NCBI GenBank assembly: GCA_026414545.1
Contig: JAOAIU010000048.1
Coordinates: forward strand, 1-64,000
Origin: Candidatus Saccharicenans sp.
Lineage (GTDB): Bacteria > Acidobacteriota > Aminicenantia > Aminicenantales > Saccharicenantaceae
Direction: 5' to 3'
Length of the DNA stretch: 64,000 nucleotides
The notes under the pieces are model-generated. The model saw only the letters and a list, made by a program, of their open reading frames with translations. It was not told where the DNA came from and did no database searches. The first letter of the stretch is position 1; each line of letters opens with the position of its first letter. Made by a program: the position numbers and the translations under genes. Positions 35,851-44,193 of the stretch are shown here, one piece after another.

Positions 35851-36597
35851 ATGAAGAAATTAGAAGCGAGAAAGCTGGAAATGCCGGAATCCCCCTACCG
35901 CGACCTGGAATTCCTGGAATCTCTGGAAGGCAGAACCCTGAGGATACTCAGTGAATATGTCTGGCCCATGGCCAGGCTGGAAAAGCTGAAGGTGGAGAGC
36001 ACCATTCTGTTTCTGGGCTCGGCCAAGGCCAGCCCGGGCAGCTCCGATTGCATCCTGCACAAGTATTACTGGGAAGCCGAAGAACTGGCTTACCGAATTA
36101 CCAAGTGGGGCATGAACATCAAGCCCAAGGGAAGAAAGTACGTGATCTGCACCGGCGGCGGCCCGGGAATCATGGAAGCGGCCAACCGGGGAGCCACCCG
36201 GGCCGGTGGCAAGAGCATCGGCATGAACATTTCTCTTCCGCAGCCTCAGCTGCCAAATCCTTACATCACGCCCGAATTGAATTTTACCTTTCATTACTTC
36301 TTCATGAGGAAATTCTGGCTGATGTATAAGGCCAAGGCGGTCATTGCCTTCCCCGGTGGTTTTGGCACTCTGGATGAATTCTTCGAGATCATCACCCTGC
36401 TGCAGACCGGAAAAGTATCGCGCAAGGAAGTATTGTTAATTCTTTACGGCAAAGAATATTGGGATAAAGTGATTAATTTCCGGGCCCTGGTTGAGTGCGG
36501 GGCCATCACCGAGGAGGACGTCAGGCTATTCTCGGTTTTTTCATCCCCCCAGGAAACTTTTAATTTCCTTAAGAAATGCCTGCCGGAAATGCACTAG
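35851..36597 (+). CDS. LOG family protein (TIGR00730-type nucleotide phosphoribohydrolase)
   Basis: A 248-residue Rossmann-like protein. The two LOG motifs are present: GGGPGIMEAANRGA near 108 and PGGFGTLDEFFE near 172. Relatives release nucleobase from nucleoside 5'-monophosphates; plant LOG activates cytokinins. Older annotations call the family lysine decarboxylase, which is wrong for these motifs. I chose the ATG at 35851, six bases after AGGAG; a TTG two codons earlier overlaps that site. Its TAG stop shares the palindrome CTAG with the TAG of the converging vanZ-like gene. Confidence 0.88.
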   Translation: MKKLEARKLEMPESPYRDLEFLESLEGRTLRILSEYVWPMARLEKLKVESTILFLGSAKASPGSSDCILHKYYWEAEELAYRITKWGMNIKPKGRKYVICTGGGPGIMEAANRGATRAGGKSIGMNISLPQPQLPNPYITPELNFTFHYFFMRKFWLMYKAKAVIAFPGGFGTLDEFFEIITLLQTGKVSRKEVLLILYGKEYWDKVINFRALVECGAITEEDVRLFSVFSSPQETFNFLKKCLPEMH

Positions 36598-36992
36598 GGA
36601 AGATGGTTTGAATTCTCGGCCTGCTGCTCTTTTTTAAGAAAATAGAGCCAGAAGACTACCAGCCCCACCAGAACCCCGATGATATCGGCCACCCAATCCT
36701 TCCAGTCGCATTGCCTGCCTGGAACCAGGCGCTGGTGCAGCTCGTCCAGCAGGCCGATTGAAATTCCAGCCATGAAAGTCAGGTAGGCTCGCAGAAAGGG
36801 CAGGCCGGGCAGGTTGTGGAAAAAACCGAGAGCCAGCAGGAAACCCAGACCCACGAATTCCAGCCAGTGAGCTCCTTTATCCCAGAAGATCAGGCCAAAC
36901 TTTAATTTTAAGGTTCGGCTGGAGAGAAAAAAAATGAGACCGCAATAGATTACTGCCGGAGCGAAATAAAGCCAGGCCTTCTTAAATTTCAT
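36594..36992 (-). CDS. VanZ-like membrane protein
   Basis: A 132-residue protein with four hydrophobic segments and the VanZ signature: FFLSSRTL after the first helix, FWDKGAHWLEFVGLGFLLALG, and GLLDELHQRLVPGRQCDWKDWVADIIG. VanZ gives low-level teicoplanin resistance in enterococci, but the family is widespread and its chemical role is not known. The ATG at 36992 has AAGGTG in range; a TTG six codons upstream is an alternative. It may act on the cell envelope. No van regulator or ligase is near, so a resistance role should not be inferred. Confidence 0.85.
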   Translation of the reverse strand: MKFKKAWLYFAPAVIYCGLIFFLSSRTLKLKFGLIFWDKGAHWLEFVGLGFLLALGFFHNLPGLPFLRAYLTFMAGISIGLLDELHQRLVPGRQCDWKDWVADIIGVLVGLVVFWLYFLKKEQQAENSNHLP

Positions 36993-37067
36993 CCAGGACA
37001 CCTTTCTCAATAAATGGTATTTTACCAGCGGGCGGGATTATTACAAGTCTCAGGGTCGGGGGTTTTC

Positions 37068-37096
37068 TTGACTATCGGAAAAGGGTATGATATCTA
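37068..37096 (+). promoter_or_regulatory. Promoter of the purO-to-GH57 run
   Basis: TTGACT (37068-37073), 17 bp, TATCTA (37091-37096), with the start expected near 37103. AGGTG at 37099-37103 then precedes the ATG at 37110. Confidence 0.5.
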
Positions 37097-37109
37097 ACAG
37101 GTGAAAATC

Positions 37110-37844
37110 ATGCATAAACAAACGACTTACCTCAGTGGCCTGGAATACCCGGGCCGGTTCATCATCGCCGGGCAGCTAAAGGAAGGCGATGAACTCTGCC
37201 TGGTATACGGACTGACCGGCCGTTCACCGGCTAGCCAGGCCAGGCGCCTGGTGAAGAAGGAAAACGGCATCTGGGTCGAACCGACTGACCCCCAGGTGAT
37301 TCTGTCAGGCAAGCCTGAGCTCCTGATCTATCCCGCTGTACTGTATTCCTCCTCTGGACTGGTCGTTTCCAACGGCAAACACACCACCGACATCATGAGC
37401 CAGCTGGAAGCGATGCGCCAGCCGTTGTTCGCCCTGGTCAGGGCTCTGAAAGACTGGAAATATGAACCAGATGATCCGATTTTTACCCCCAGGATTAGTT
37501 TGGCTTTTGGCGGGGGGTTTAACCTGGCCATGAGTGTCATCAGAAGGGGAGAATTCGGTTCGGTCATAAGGAATTATTTTGAACTGCCCCTTATTCCCGG
37601 CAAGGGCTGGCTGGTGATGACCTACATGGGCATAAACGTCGACCCGCTGCCTTCATTTTTCGGCGAGCCCATTTCCCTGGAAATGTCTGGAAGGACTGCC
37701 GAAGAGGTGGCCCAGGGTGTTTTCGACTCACTGGCCCCGGCTCCGGGTAAGCCCGATTTCAGGGTGGCCCTGGTCGCCCTGCGGGCCTCGGTTCACGACG
37801 GCCAGGTTCAGGAAATAAAAATAATCAACAAGCATGAAGGATAA
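37110..37844 (+). CDS. IMP cyclohydrolase, PurO-like
   Basis: Closes FAICAR to IMP, the last step of purine synthesis. 244 residues. The opening TYLSGLEYPGRFIIAGQL resembles the YPGR start of archaeal PurO and bacterial IMP cyclohydrolase-like proteins. NGKHTTDIM (compare NGDHTD) near 91 and PRISLAFGGG near 131 also fit. It is not related to the PurH cyclohydrolase domain. The ATG at 37110 has AGGTG upstream; a GTG three codons earlier is possible. The next gene, four bases away, supplies the formyltransferase step, so the two replace a single PurH. Confidence 0.85.
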   Translation: MHKQTTYLSGLEYPGRFIIAGQLKEGDELCLVYGLTGRSPASQARRLVKKENGIWVEPTDPQVILSGKPELLIYPAVLYSSSGLVVSNGKHTTDIMSQLEAMRQPLFALVRALKDWKYEPDDPIFTPRISLAFGGGFNLAMSVIRRGEFGSVIRNYFELPLIPGKGWLVMTYMGINVDPLPSFFGEPISLEMSGRTAEEVAQGVFDSLAPAPGKPDFRVALVALRASVHDGQVQEIKIINKHEG

Positions 37845-37848
37845 GAAC

Positions 37849-38931
37849 ATGGAAACCAAAGACCAGAGGACTGCTCGGACCCAGTACCAGACCAAGGTCA
37901 GCGAAGATTTCCCGGCCTCCCTCGTGGTCGGGGAAACACGTTTTACCAAGAAAATTTCAATGCGCTACGGGGAGAACCCAGGTTACCCGGCGGCTTTTTA
38001 CCAGGAAGAAGGAGCCTCGGGTCCTAACATGGCCACCATGGAAGTCCTTCAGGAAGGCAGCAAGGGCCTCAGTTACATCAACGTTGGCGACATGGACCTG
38101 GGACAGCGGCTGGCCAAGAAGTTAACCGAGGTTTTTCCCGGCCAGTCCGTGGCCGTTATCATCAAGCACGAAATGCCGAGCGGGGTAGCCCTGGCCGCGA
38201 CCGGCCTGGAGGCTTTTCAAAAAGCCTGGCAAACCGACCCCCTGTCCAACTTTGGAAGTGTCGACGTCTTCAACTTCCGGGTGGAGGCCGACCTGGCCCG
38301 CCTGCTGGTGGAAAGTCCCAGAAACATAGAGGTAGTTTATGCTCCCGACTTCAGCCCCGAAGCCCTGGAAATTCTGGCCACCAGAAAAGTTCTTCGGGTA
38401 GTAAAAATGGGGGCGGCTCTGGACCAACCAGCGGTTGACGACGGACTGGAAATCAAAAGAGTGGCCGGCGGACTGCTCGTTCAAAAAAGATTCAATTCCC
38501 GCATTGTTTCTCCTGACTTCATCGATGTCGTTTCAAAGAAAAAACCAGATGAGCGACAGCTGCGGGCCGCCCTGCTGTGCTGGACTGTGGCCTGCTATAC
38601 CCGTTCCAATGCCATTGTCATCGGGACCGAAGACAAAATCCATGGAATCGGTTCCGGACAGCGCAGCCGGATAGATGCCGCCGAAGATGCCATCAGATTG
38701 TCCGGCCGCGGCTATGGACCTCAGGGCTGCGTCCTGGCCTCCGACGCTTTCATGCCTTTTCCGGACGTGGTAGAACTGGCTGCCAACCATGGAATTACCG
38801 GTATCATCTATCCACTGGGCTCGGTCAAAGACCAGGAGGTCATAGCCAGGGCCGACGATTTGGGCCTGGTGATGATGGTAACCCGCAAACCCGGAGAGGT
38901 TGACTGCGAACGTTGCTTCCTTCATAGATAA
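37849..38931 (+). CDS. AICAR formyltransferase domain protein (PurH-like, without IMP cyclohydrolase domain)
   Basis: Formylates AICAR with 10-formyl-THF. About 360 residues, compared with about 520 for bifunctional PurH: the N-terminal cyclohydrolase (MGS-like) domain is missing. The transformylase domain is complete, from MRYGENPGYPAAFYQ near residue 42 through IIKHEMPSGVALA near 107 (the Lys-His pair), SNAIVIGTEDKIHGIGSGQ near 255, to DAFMPFPDVVELAANHG near 302 and the ending EVDCERCFLHR. The ATG at 37849 is preceded by AAGGA; an ATG at 37834 overlaps the upstream gene. Together with the PurO-like gene it rebuilds the last two purine steps. Confidence 0.9.
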   Translation: METKDQRTARTQYQTKVSEDFPASLVVGETRFTKKISMRYGENPGYPAAFYQEEGASGPNMATMEVLQEGSKGLSYINVGDMDLGQRLAKKLTEVFPGQSVAVIIKHEMPSGVALAATGLEAFQKAWQTDPLSNFGSVDVFNFRVEADLARLLVESPRNIEVVYAPDFSPEALEILATRKVLRVVKMGAALDQPAVDDGLEIKRVAGGLLVQKRFNSRIVSPDFIDVVSKKKPDERQLRAALLCWTVACYTRSNAIVIGTEDKIHGIGSGQRSRIDAAEDAIRLSGRGYGPQGCVLASDAFMPFPDVVELAANHGITGIIYPLGSVKDQEVIARADDLGLVMMVTRKPGEVDCERCFLHR

Positions 38932-38963
38932 TCTTTCAGAAGGAAATCAGCCTGACATCCTCC

Positions 38964-39434
38964 GTGAACCGACAGAATAAGAAAGAAACATGGTTAATTT
39001 ATGCGATTCAAAAACACCTGGCTTCTCGTCTTCATTACGACCTCAGGCTGGAGGAAAACGGCGTATTAAAAAGCTGGGCCCTGCCCAAAGAACCCCCGAC
39101 CAGCAGCTTCGATAAACGGCTGGCCGTCCAGGTGGAGGACCATCCTCTTGGTTATGAAGATTTTGAAGGAACGATTCCCGAAGGCGAATACGGAGCAGGG
39201 CGGGTGGAAATCTGGGACCGAGGATTCTATAGACCGCTTCATCAGGATCAGAACCTTCGAGAAATTCTGATTCATGGAAAAAAATTGCGTGGCGTTTACA
39301 CCCTGGTCAGGATAAAAGACCGCAAAAAAGGCAAGGAAAACCTGTGGCTGTTTTTTAAGAACAAGAATCAAGAAAAGGCCCGATGGCAATATGAAAAGAA
39401 CTCACTCAGACAACCCGCAAAGAAATCACAATAA
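38964..39434 (+). CDS. Stand-alone LigD-type DNA 3'-phosphoesterase domain protein
   Basis: A 156-residue protein equal to the 3'-phosphoesterase domain of DNA ligase D. It has IQKHLASRLHYDLRLEENG near 16 (metal-binding His and Arg cluster), HPLGYEDFEGTIPEGEYGAG near 60 (second His and Glu) and VEIWDRG near 79. LigD phosphoesterase trims 3'-phosphates and ribonucleotides at breaks during end joining. Here neither ligase, primase nor Ku lies nearby. The start is a GTG at 38964 that gives the normal N-terminus. Its 3' end overlaps the M28 gene by 44 bases. Confidence 0.85.
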   Translation: MNRQNKKETWLIYAIQKHLASRLHYDLRLEENGVLKSWALPKEPPTSSFDKRLAVQVEDHPLGYEDFEGTIPEGEYGAGRVEIWDRGFYRPLHQDQNLREILIHGKKLRGVYTLVRIKDRKKGKENLWLFFKNKNQEKARWQYEKNSLRQPAKKSQ

Positions 39435-40827
39435 TCACCGGTGGTTGCTGGCGGCCCTGACCCTGTTCTGGCTGGTCGGCTGTAACCATCGGGTTCAAGA
39501 CAGGAGCTCGTCACCTTCGGTGCGGCCGGAGCTTCTGGAAAAGTTCGAAAAAATAAGGTCTCTGGGTCTGCACCAGGAGAAAGCTCACGAATTTCTCAGG
39601 CTGGTCACTTCGGTTGGCGGCCGCCTGACCGGAAGCAGCCAGGCTGACCGGGCCGTTGAGCTAACCGCCAGATTGATGACCGAGCTGGGCTTCGACCGGG
39701 TATGGACAGAGCCGGTTAAGGTCGGGCACTGGGTCAGGGGAGAGAAAGAACTGGCCACCATCAGAAGCTCGAAGCTAGGAACTCAATCTCTGGAAATTTG
39801 CGCCCTGGGCCACAGCCTCGGAACGGCGGTTGAGGGTCTGGAAGCCGGACTGGTTGAGGTGCGGAGTTTTGAGGAACTGGCTTCTTTGAAGGACAAGATT
39901 TCAGGCCGGATAGTCTTCTTCAACGTGCCCATGAACAGAACAGTGCTCGAACCCTTCGCCGCTTACGGCCAGGCTGCCAGTTTTCGCGTTCACGGGGCTT
40001 CCGAAGCAGCCCGGTACGGAGCCCGAGCCGTCCTCATCAGGTCCATGACTTTCAGGCTCGACCACAATCCTCACACCGGACTCATGGAATATGATGAGCG
40101 GCAGCCAAGAATCCCGGCTGCCGCTATAAGCACGGCCGGGGCTGAACTCCTTCATAGCTGGCTGCAGGTTGACCCTGAACTTAAGGTCTGGCTGAGAATG
40201 AATTGCCGCCAGGAAGAACCCGTGACCTCGGCCAACGTCATCGGACAGCTAACCGGCTCCGAGTTCCCGGAAGAAATAATCCTGGTCGGCGGCCATCTCG
40301 ACAGCTGGGACCTCAGCCCCGGCGCCCACGACGACGCCGCCGGCTGCGCCGTGGCTATTGAGGTCCTGAGACTGATAAAAGAAACCGGGCTGAAGCCGAA
40401 AAGAACAATCCGGGCAGTCCTGTTCATGGACGAAGAATTTGGCGGCACCGGCGGAAGAGCTTACGCTGCTTCTGACAACAGGAACGGGGAAAAACATCTG
40501 GTGGCCATAGAACAGGATCGGGGTGGGGCCGCTCCGCTGGGACTGGCCTTCAGCCTGGAGAACCTGCTGGATCGGCTTAAACCACTACTATATTACCTTG
40601 AGCCCATGGGAATAAACTGGCTAAGGACCGGGGGCGGGGGAGTTGACATCGCCCCCTTGCAATCGAAGGGTACAATCCTGGGAGGTCTTATTCCCGAATC
40701 CCAGCGCTATTTTGACTACCACCACGGCGCCCTCGACGGGCCGGAAACCGTGCATCCCCGGGAACTGGAACTTCAGGCAGTAATACTGGCCATAGTCATT
40801 TATTTCCTGGCCGAGGAAGGAGTCTGA
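39391..40827 (+). CDS. M28 family metallopeptidase, lipoprotein
   Basis: A 478-residue exported aminopeptidase/carboxypeptidase Q-like protein. A basic N-terminus and hydrophobic stretch end in the lipobox WLVGC near residue 31. A PA-like insert is followed by the catalytic domain: VGGHLDSWDLSPGAHDDAAG near 303 (His and bridging Asp), FMDEEFGGTGG near 350 (catalytic and ligand Glu), AIEQDRGG near 372 and HHGALDGPETVHPREL near 452. The di-zinc ligand set looks intact. The first 44 bases lie inside the preceding gene, which implies coupled translation. It would work at the envelope on imported peptides. GH57 follows two bases after its stop. Confidence 0.88.
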   Translation: MKRTHSDNPQRNHNNHRWLLAALTLFWLVGCNHRVQDRSSSPSVRPELLEKFEKIRSLGLHQEKAHEFLRLVTSVGGRLTGSSQADRAVELTARLMTELGFDRVWTEPVKVGHWVRGEKELATIRSSKLGTQSLEICALGHSLGTAVEGLEAGLVEVRSFEELASLKDKISGRIVFFNVPMNRTVLEPFAAYGQAASFRVHGASEAARYGARAVLIRSMTFRLDHNPHTGLMEYDERQPRIPAAAISTAGAELLHSWLQVDPELKVWLRMNCRQEEPVTSANVIGQLTGSEFPEEIILVGGHLDSWDLSPGAHDDAAGCAVAIEVLRLIKETGLKPKRTIRAVLFMDEEFGGTGGRAYAASDNRNGEKHLVAIEQDRGGAAPLGLAFSLENLLDRLKPLLYYLEPMGINWLRTGGGGVDIAPLQSKGTILGGLIPESQRYFDYHHGALDGPETVHPRELELQAVILAIVIYFLAEEGV

Positions 40828-40828
40828 A

Positions 40829-42151
40829 ATGCGATTGAACTTTGTCTGGCATTTTCACCAGCCGATATATCACCTGCCGGACTCAGAGGTCTACCTTCTG
40901 CCATGGGTAAATTACCATGCCACCAGGAATTACTGGCAGATGTTGAAAATTGTGGAGGAAACAGAATTCCCCTGCACCATCAACCTGGTGCCCTGCCTTC
41001 TGGAACAGCTCGTTGCCTACGCTATGGGACGGGCGGTCGACCCGGTCCTGGAGTCCCTGCGGAAAGCCCCGGAAAAACTGACTCAGGAAGACACCGACCG
41101 GCTCCGCCGGTTCTTTCCTCATTTTCACCAGGAAGCGACAGCCGTCGGGTTGCAGCGTCGGGTGCTGGAGTTCTTTTTTTCTCCGCTTGTCCGCCCGGAA
41201 GATAAGAGCCGGGAAGAGCTACTGGACCTGAGAGAGAAGATTCTCTCTGGACTAATCCCTTACTTCCAGAAGCTACGTTCCGAACGACGGCTGGAGCTAA
41301 CGGTTACTCCCTATTATCATCCGCTGCTTCCGTTGCTGGCGGACCTGGACCAGGCCCGGCCTGAAGCTCCCGACCTGCCATCTTTCCAACACCCGGAAGA
41401 TGCGGCCTGGCATCTCAACCGGGCCAGGGAGTATTTCAGACAGCTATTCGGCTTCTGGCCCGCCGGCCTCTGGCCTTCAGAAGGCGCTCTCAGCCAGGCG
41501 GCCTGCGTTCTGATTGCCGAGAGCGGCTATGAATTTACCATGACCGATGAACATCTTCTCTGGAAGAGCCTGGACCACCGCCCCGACCCTGTGCTTCTCT
41601 ATCAGCCTTATGATTGCCACGGCCTTAGAATCTTTTTCCGTGACCGGGAACTGTCCGACCTGATTGGGTTTGAGTACCACCGCTGGCCGGCAGAAAGAGC
41701 TGTGGATGACTTCCTGCGAAAGCTGGAGAAAAGGGCCATGGCCGTCCCCGAAGAAGCTGTCTGTTCAATAATACTCGACGGCGAAAATCCCTGGGGTGCC
41801 TATAAGAATAACGGAATAGATTTTCTCAGGCTGCTCTTTGAGAAAATCAAGGCCTCGGGGCATTTCCAGCTTGTGTTGCCCGGAGATTATCTAAAGAGTT
41901 CCCAGCCGGCAAAATCGCTGGAGCTGGTTTCCGGAACCTGGATGAGCAGTTTCTTCAAGTGGGTTGGCCATCCGGAAAAAGTCCAGACCTGGATGAGACT
42001 GGCCGGGCAGAGAGAAAAATCCGGTTTTTCACAATATCTGGCTGTGGCCGAAGGCTCGGACTGGTTCTGGTGGGCAGGAGAAACTGAAGAAAAAGAATTC
42101 GAGTTGCTGTTTTCGAGTTACCTGGAAAAAGCCGCGAGCCGGGAGAAGTGA
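40829..42151 (+). CDS. GH57 glycoside hydrolase (alpha-amylase/amylopullulanase-like)
   Basis: A 440-residue GH57 enzyme for alpha-glucans. The family start is LNFVWHFHQPIY. The nucleophile is E218 in LWPSEGALSQ and the acid/base D317 in SIILDGENPWGAY. Both are the GH57 types found in alpha-amylases and amylopullulanases (WPSEGAVS, DGENxWE). No signal peptide, so it should act in the cytosol on glycogen or maltodextrin. ATGA-type overlap with the next GH57 gene. Activity could also be transglycosylation; the family cannot be resolved further by eye. Confidence 0.88.
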   Translation: MRLNFVWHFHQPIYHLPDSEVYLLPWVNYHATRNYWQMLKIVEETEFPCTINLVPCLLEQLVAYAMGRAVDPVLESLRKAPEKLTQEDTDRLRRFFPHFHQEATAVGLQRRVLEFFFSPLVRPEDKSREELLDLREKILSGLIPYFQKLRSERRLELTVTPYYHPLLPLLADLDQARPEAPDLPSFQHPEDAAWHLNRAREYFRQLFGFWPAGLWPSEGALSQAACVLIAESGYEFTMTDEHLLWKSLDHRPDPVLLYQPYDCHGLRIFFRDRELSDLIGFEYHRWPAERAVDDFLRKLEKRAMAVPEEAVCSIILDGENPWGAYKNNGIDFLRLLFEKIKASGHFQLVLPGDYLKSSQPAKSLELVSGTWMSSFFKWVGHPEKVQTWMRLAGQREKSGFSQYLAVAEGSDWFWWAGETEEKEFELLFSSYLEKAASREK

Positions 42152-44112
42152 GAATGGAAAAACTGACTTTTCTCTTTGCCGTTCATAACCATCAGCCTCT
42201 GGGTAATTTTGCTGAAGTTTTCCGCAAGGCTTTTGACCGGGCATATTTGCCTTTTCTGGAAACGGTCAGCCGATTCCCGCGATTTCGTTTTGCCCTGCAT
42301 TTCTCCGGTTTCCTCTGGGATTACCTGCTGAAGGAAAGAAAAGACTGCCTGGAGCTAGTAAAGAAAATGGTAAATTCAGGCCAGGTAGAGCTGCTGGGCG
42401 GCGGTTATTACGAACCGGTCCTGAGCCAGATTCCGGAACGAGACCGGCTGGCTCAGCTGGCCATGATGACTGAATTTATTCAGGAAAATTTTGGAGTCAG
42501 GCCGGAAGGGCTCTGGTTGACCGAAAGAGTCTGGGAGCCGCACCTGGCCAGCTTGCTCAACCGGGCCGGTTTCCGTTATACGCTGCTGGATGAAGAACAT
42601 TTTCGCTACGCCGGAATTAAAAACATCCACGGCTATTATCTGACCGAAGACGAAGGCCTGACCTTCAACGTTTTTCCGATCGACAAGACGCTTCGTTATT
42701 ACATACCTTTCAGGTCGATAGCCGAACTAAATTCCTATTTCCAGAGATTAACCGGCGAGGGCCGGGAGGTGGCCATTATCGGGGATGACGGTGAAAAGTT
42801 CGGGCTCTGGCCGGGAACTGACCAGTGGGTCTATGAACAGGGCTGGCTGGTACAGTTCCTGAAATTTCTGGAGGATAGTCCAGTGGAGATGATGACCTTC
42901 AGCCAGTATCTCAAGAACAGACCTCCGCTGGGCCGGGTTTACCTGCCCCCGGCTTCTTATGAAGAGATGATGGAATGGGTGCTGGGAGCCGAAGACCAGC
43001 TTCAGTTCATCCAGCTTAAGAACAGCTTACCTCCGGCTGCCCGCCGTTTCCTTCGAGGTGGACTGTACCGGGACTTTTCCCTGAAATACTCAGAAAGTCA
43101 CCATCTCCGCTGTCGCCAGCTTCAGGTATCGGCCGCAGTCAGTCAGAGCGATATCCTGGAGGCCAGGAAAGACCTGTACCAGGCTCAGTGCAATGATGCC
43201 TACTGGCACGGAGTGTTCGGCGGATTGTACCTGCCCCATCTGAGAAGGGCCGTCTATGAAAAGCTGATTTCGGCTGAGTTAAAGGTGCCGTTCCTCAGCG
43301 GCTGGGAAAAACTTGATTTTGACCTGGACGGCCAGGATGAATATATTTTGAAGACCCCTTCTTTCTTCTTGTGGATAAAGCCAGAGGCCGGAGGGGGAAT
43401 CACCGAAATTGACGACCGTCATCTGGGCTTTAACCTGACCGATGTCCTGACCAGGCGCCAGGAGTTCTACCATCTCTATTCAACTGCCCACGGCGAAAAC
43501 CGGGAGGGCAAATCCATCCACGAGCTCAGCCGGGCTCTGCCCCCAGAAGCTCAGCAGTGGTTAAAATTCGATAATTATCGGCGCCTGTCCTTTCTGGAAA
43601 GGGTATTCAGGCCAGACCTAAATCAGGAAGAATATGGAGAAATTTACTTTCGTGAACCGGGTGGTTTTATCGAAAAACCTTTTGCCACCTGGCTGGAAGA
43701 GGACACTCTGGTTCTGGAAAGACAGGCCCCGCTGGAATGGCCGTCGGGAAATGGTCGAATCAGCTTGAATAAACGGGTCAGACCTGGGCTCAGGGCTATT
43801 CTGTTCGTCTACGAAATAGAAAACCTGGCAGACCATGAAGTGGAAATTAAGCTGACCTCGGAGTGGAACCTGGCCTTTTTTGAAAATGAATACCGGGTGG
43901 CAACAGACCGGGTAGAATTCCGCGGTGGAGAAATATGGCTGGAGGCCCATGGAGCCGAAGCTATCTGGGTCTTTCCGATAAAAACCGTCTCACAATCCGA
44001 AAAGGACTATGAAATAATTGTTCAGGGTCACAGTTTCCATCCCGTCTGGCGTCTGGCTCTGGCTCCTCAAGAAAAAAAACTGGTTTATCTGACCCTACAA
44101 CACAGAAGGTGA
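42148..44112 (+). CDS. GH57 4-alpha-glucanotransferase/alpha-amylase with C-terminal beta domains
   Basis: A 654-residue protein with the architecture of Thermococcus 4-alpha-glucanotransferase: a GH57 barrel (about 1-300) that opens FLFAVHNHQPLGNF, a helical middle domain and a C-terminal beta-sandwich domain (about 380-650, DUF1926-like, with TSEWNLAFF). The nucleophile is E126 in WLTERVWEP and the acid/base D214 in IIGDDGEKFGLWP. It should reshuffle or trim linear alpha-glucans in the cytosol. The stop codon lies within the upstream arm of a terminator hairpin, closing the run that began at purO. Confidence 0.9.
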   Translation: MRMEKLTFLFAVHNHQPLGNFAEVFRKAFDRAYLPFLETVSRFPRFRFALHFSGFLWDYLLKERKDCLELVKKMVNSGQVELLGGGYYEPVLSQIPERDRLAQLAMMTEFIQENFGVRPEGLWLTERVWEPHLASLLNRAGFRYTLLDEEHFRYAGIKNIHGYYLTEDEGLTFNVFPIDKTLRYYIPFRSIAELNSYFQRLTGEGREVAIIGDDGEKFGLWPGTDQWVYEQGWLVQFLKFLEDSPVEMMTFSQYLKNRPPLGRVYLPPASYEEMMEWVLGAEDQLQFIQLKNSLPPAARRFLRGGLYRDFSLKYSESHHLRCRQLQVSAAVSQSDILEARKDLYQAQCNDAYWHGVFGGLYLPHLRRAVYEKLISAELKVPFLSGWEKLDFDLDGQDEYILKTPSFFLWIKPEAGGGITEIDDRHLGFNLTDVLTRRQEFYHLYSTAHGENREGKSIHELSRALPPEAQQWLKFDNYRRLSFLERVFRPDLNQEEYGEIYFREPGGFIEKPFATWLEEDTLVLERQAPLEWPSGNGRISLNKRVRPGLRAILFVYEIENLADHEVEIKLTSEWNLAFFENEYRVATDRVEFRGGEIWLEAHGAEAIWVFPIKTVSQSEKDYEIIVQGHSFHPVWRLALAPQEKKLVYLTLQHRR

Positions 44113-44137
44113 CGGTCTGAGACCGGGAACCTTTTTT
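44106..44137 (+). terminator. Intrinsic terminator after the second GH57 gene
   Basis: Nested stems: AAGGT (44106-44110) pairs with ACCTT (44129-44133), and CGGTC (44113-44117) with GACCG (44121-44125), loop TGA, followed by a T-run to 44137. It overlaps the stop codon. Confidence 0.6.
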
Positions 44138-44153
44138 CAAGAGATTTATATGG

Positions 44154-44159
44154 TATAAT
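44154..44159 (+). promoter_or_regulatory. -10 element of the branching enzyme-glgC operon
   Basis: A perfect TATAAT 17 bases after the terminator T-run, 35 bases before the ATG at 44194. The -35 region is only T-rich (TTTTTT/CTTTTT around 44131-44137), so activation by a regulator is possible. GAAGGGAA supplies the ribosome site. Confidence 0.45.
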
Positions 44160-44193
44160 TTAGCCGAACTCGCAAGCTGGAGAAGGGAATTTA

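Noticed and set aside
36594-36992. Glycopeptide resistance role for VanZ
   Set aside because: VanZ-like proteins are widespread in bacteria without resistance; no van genes are near.
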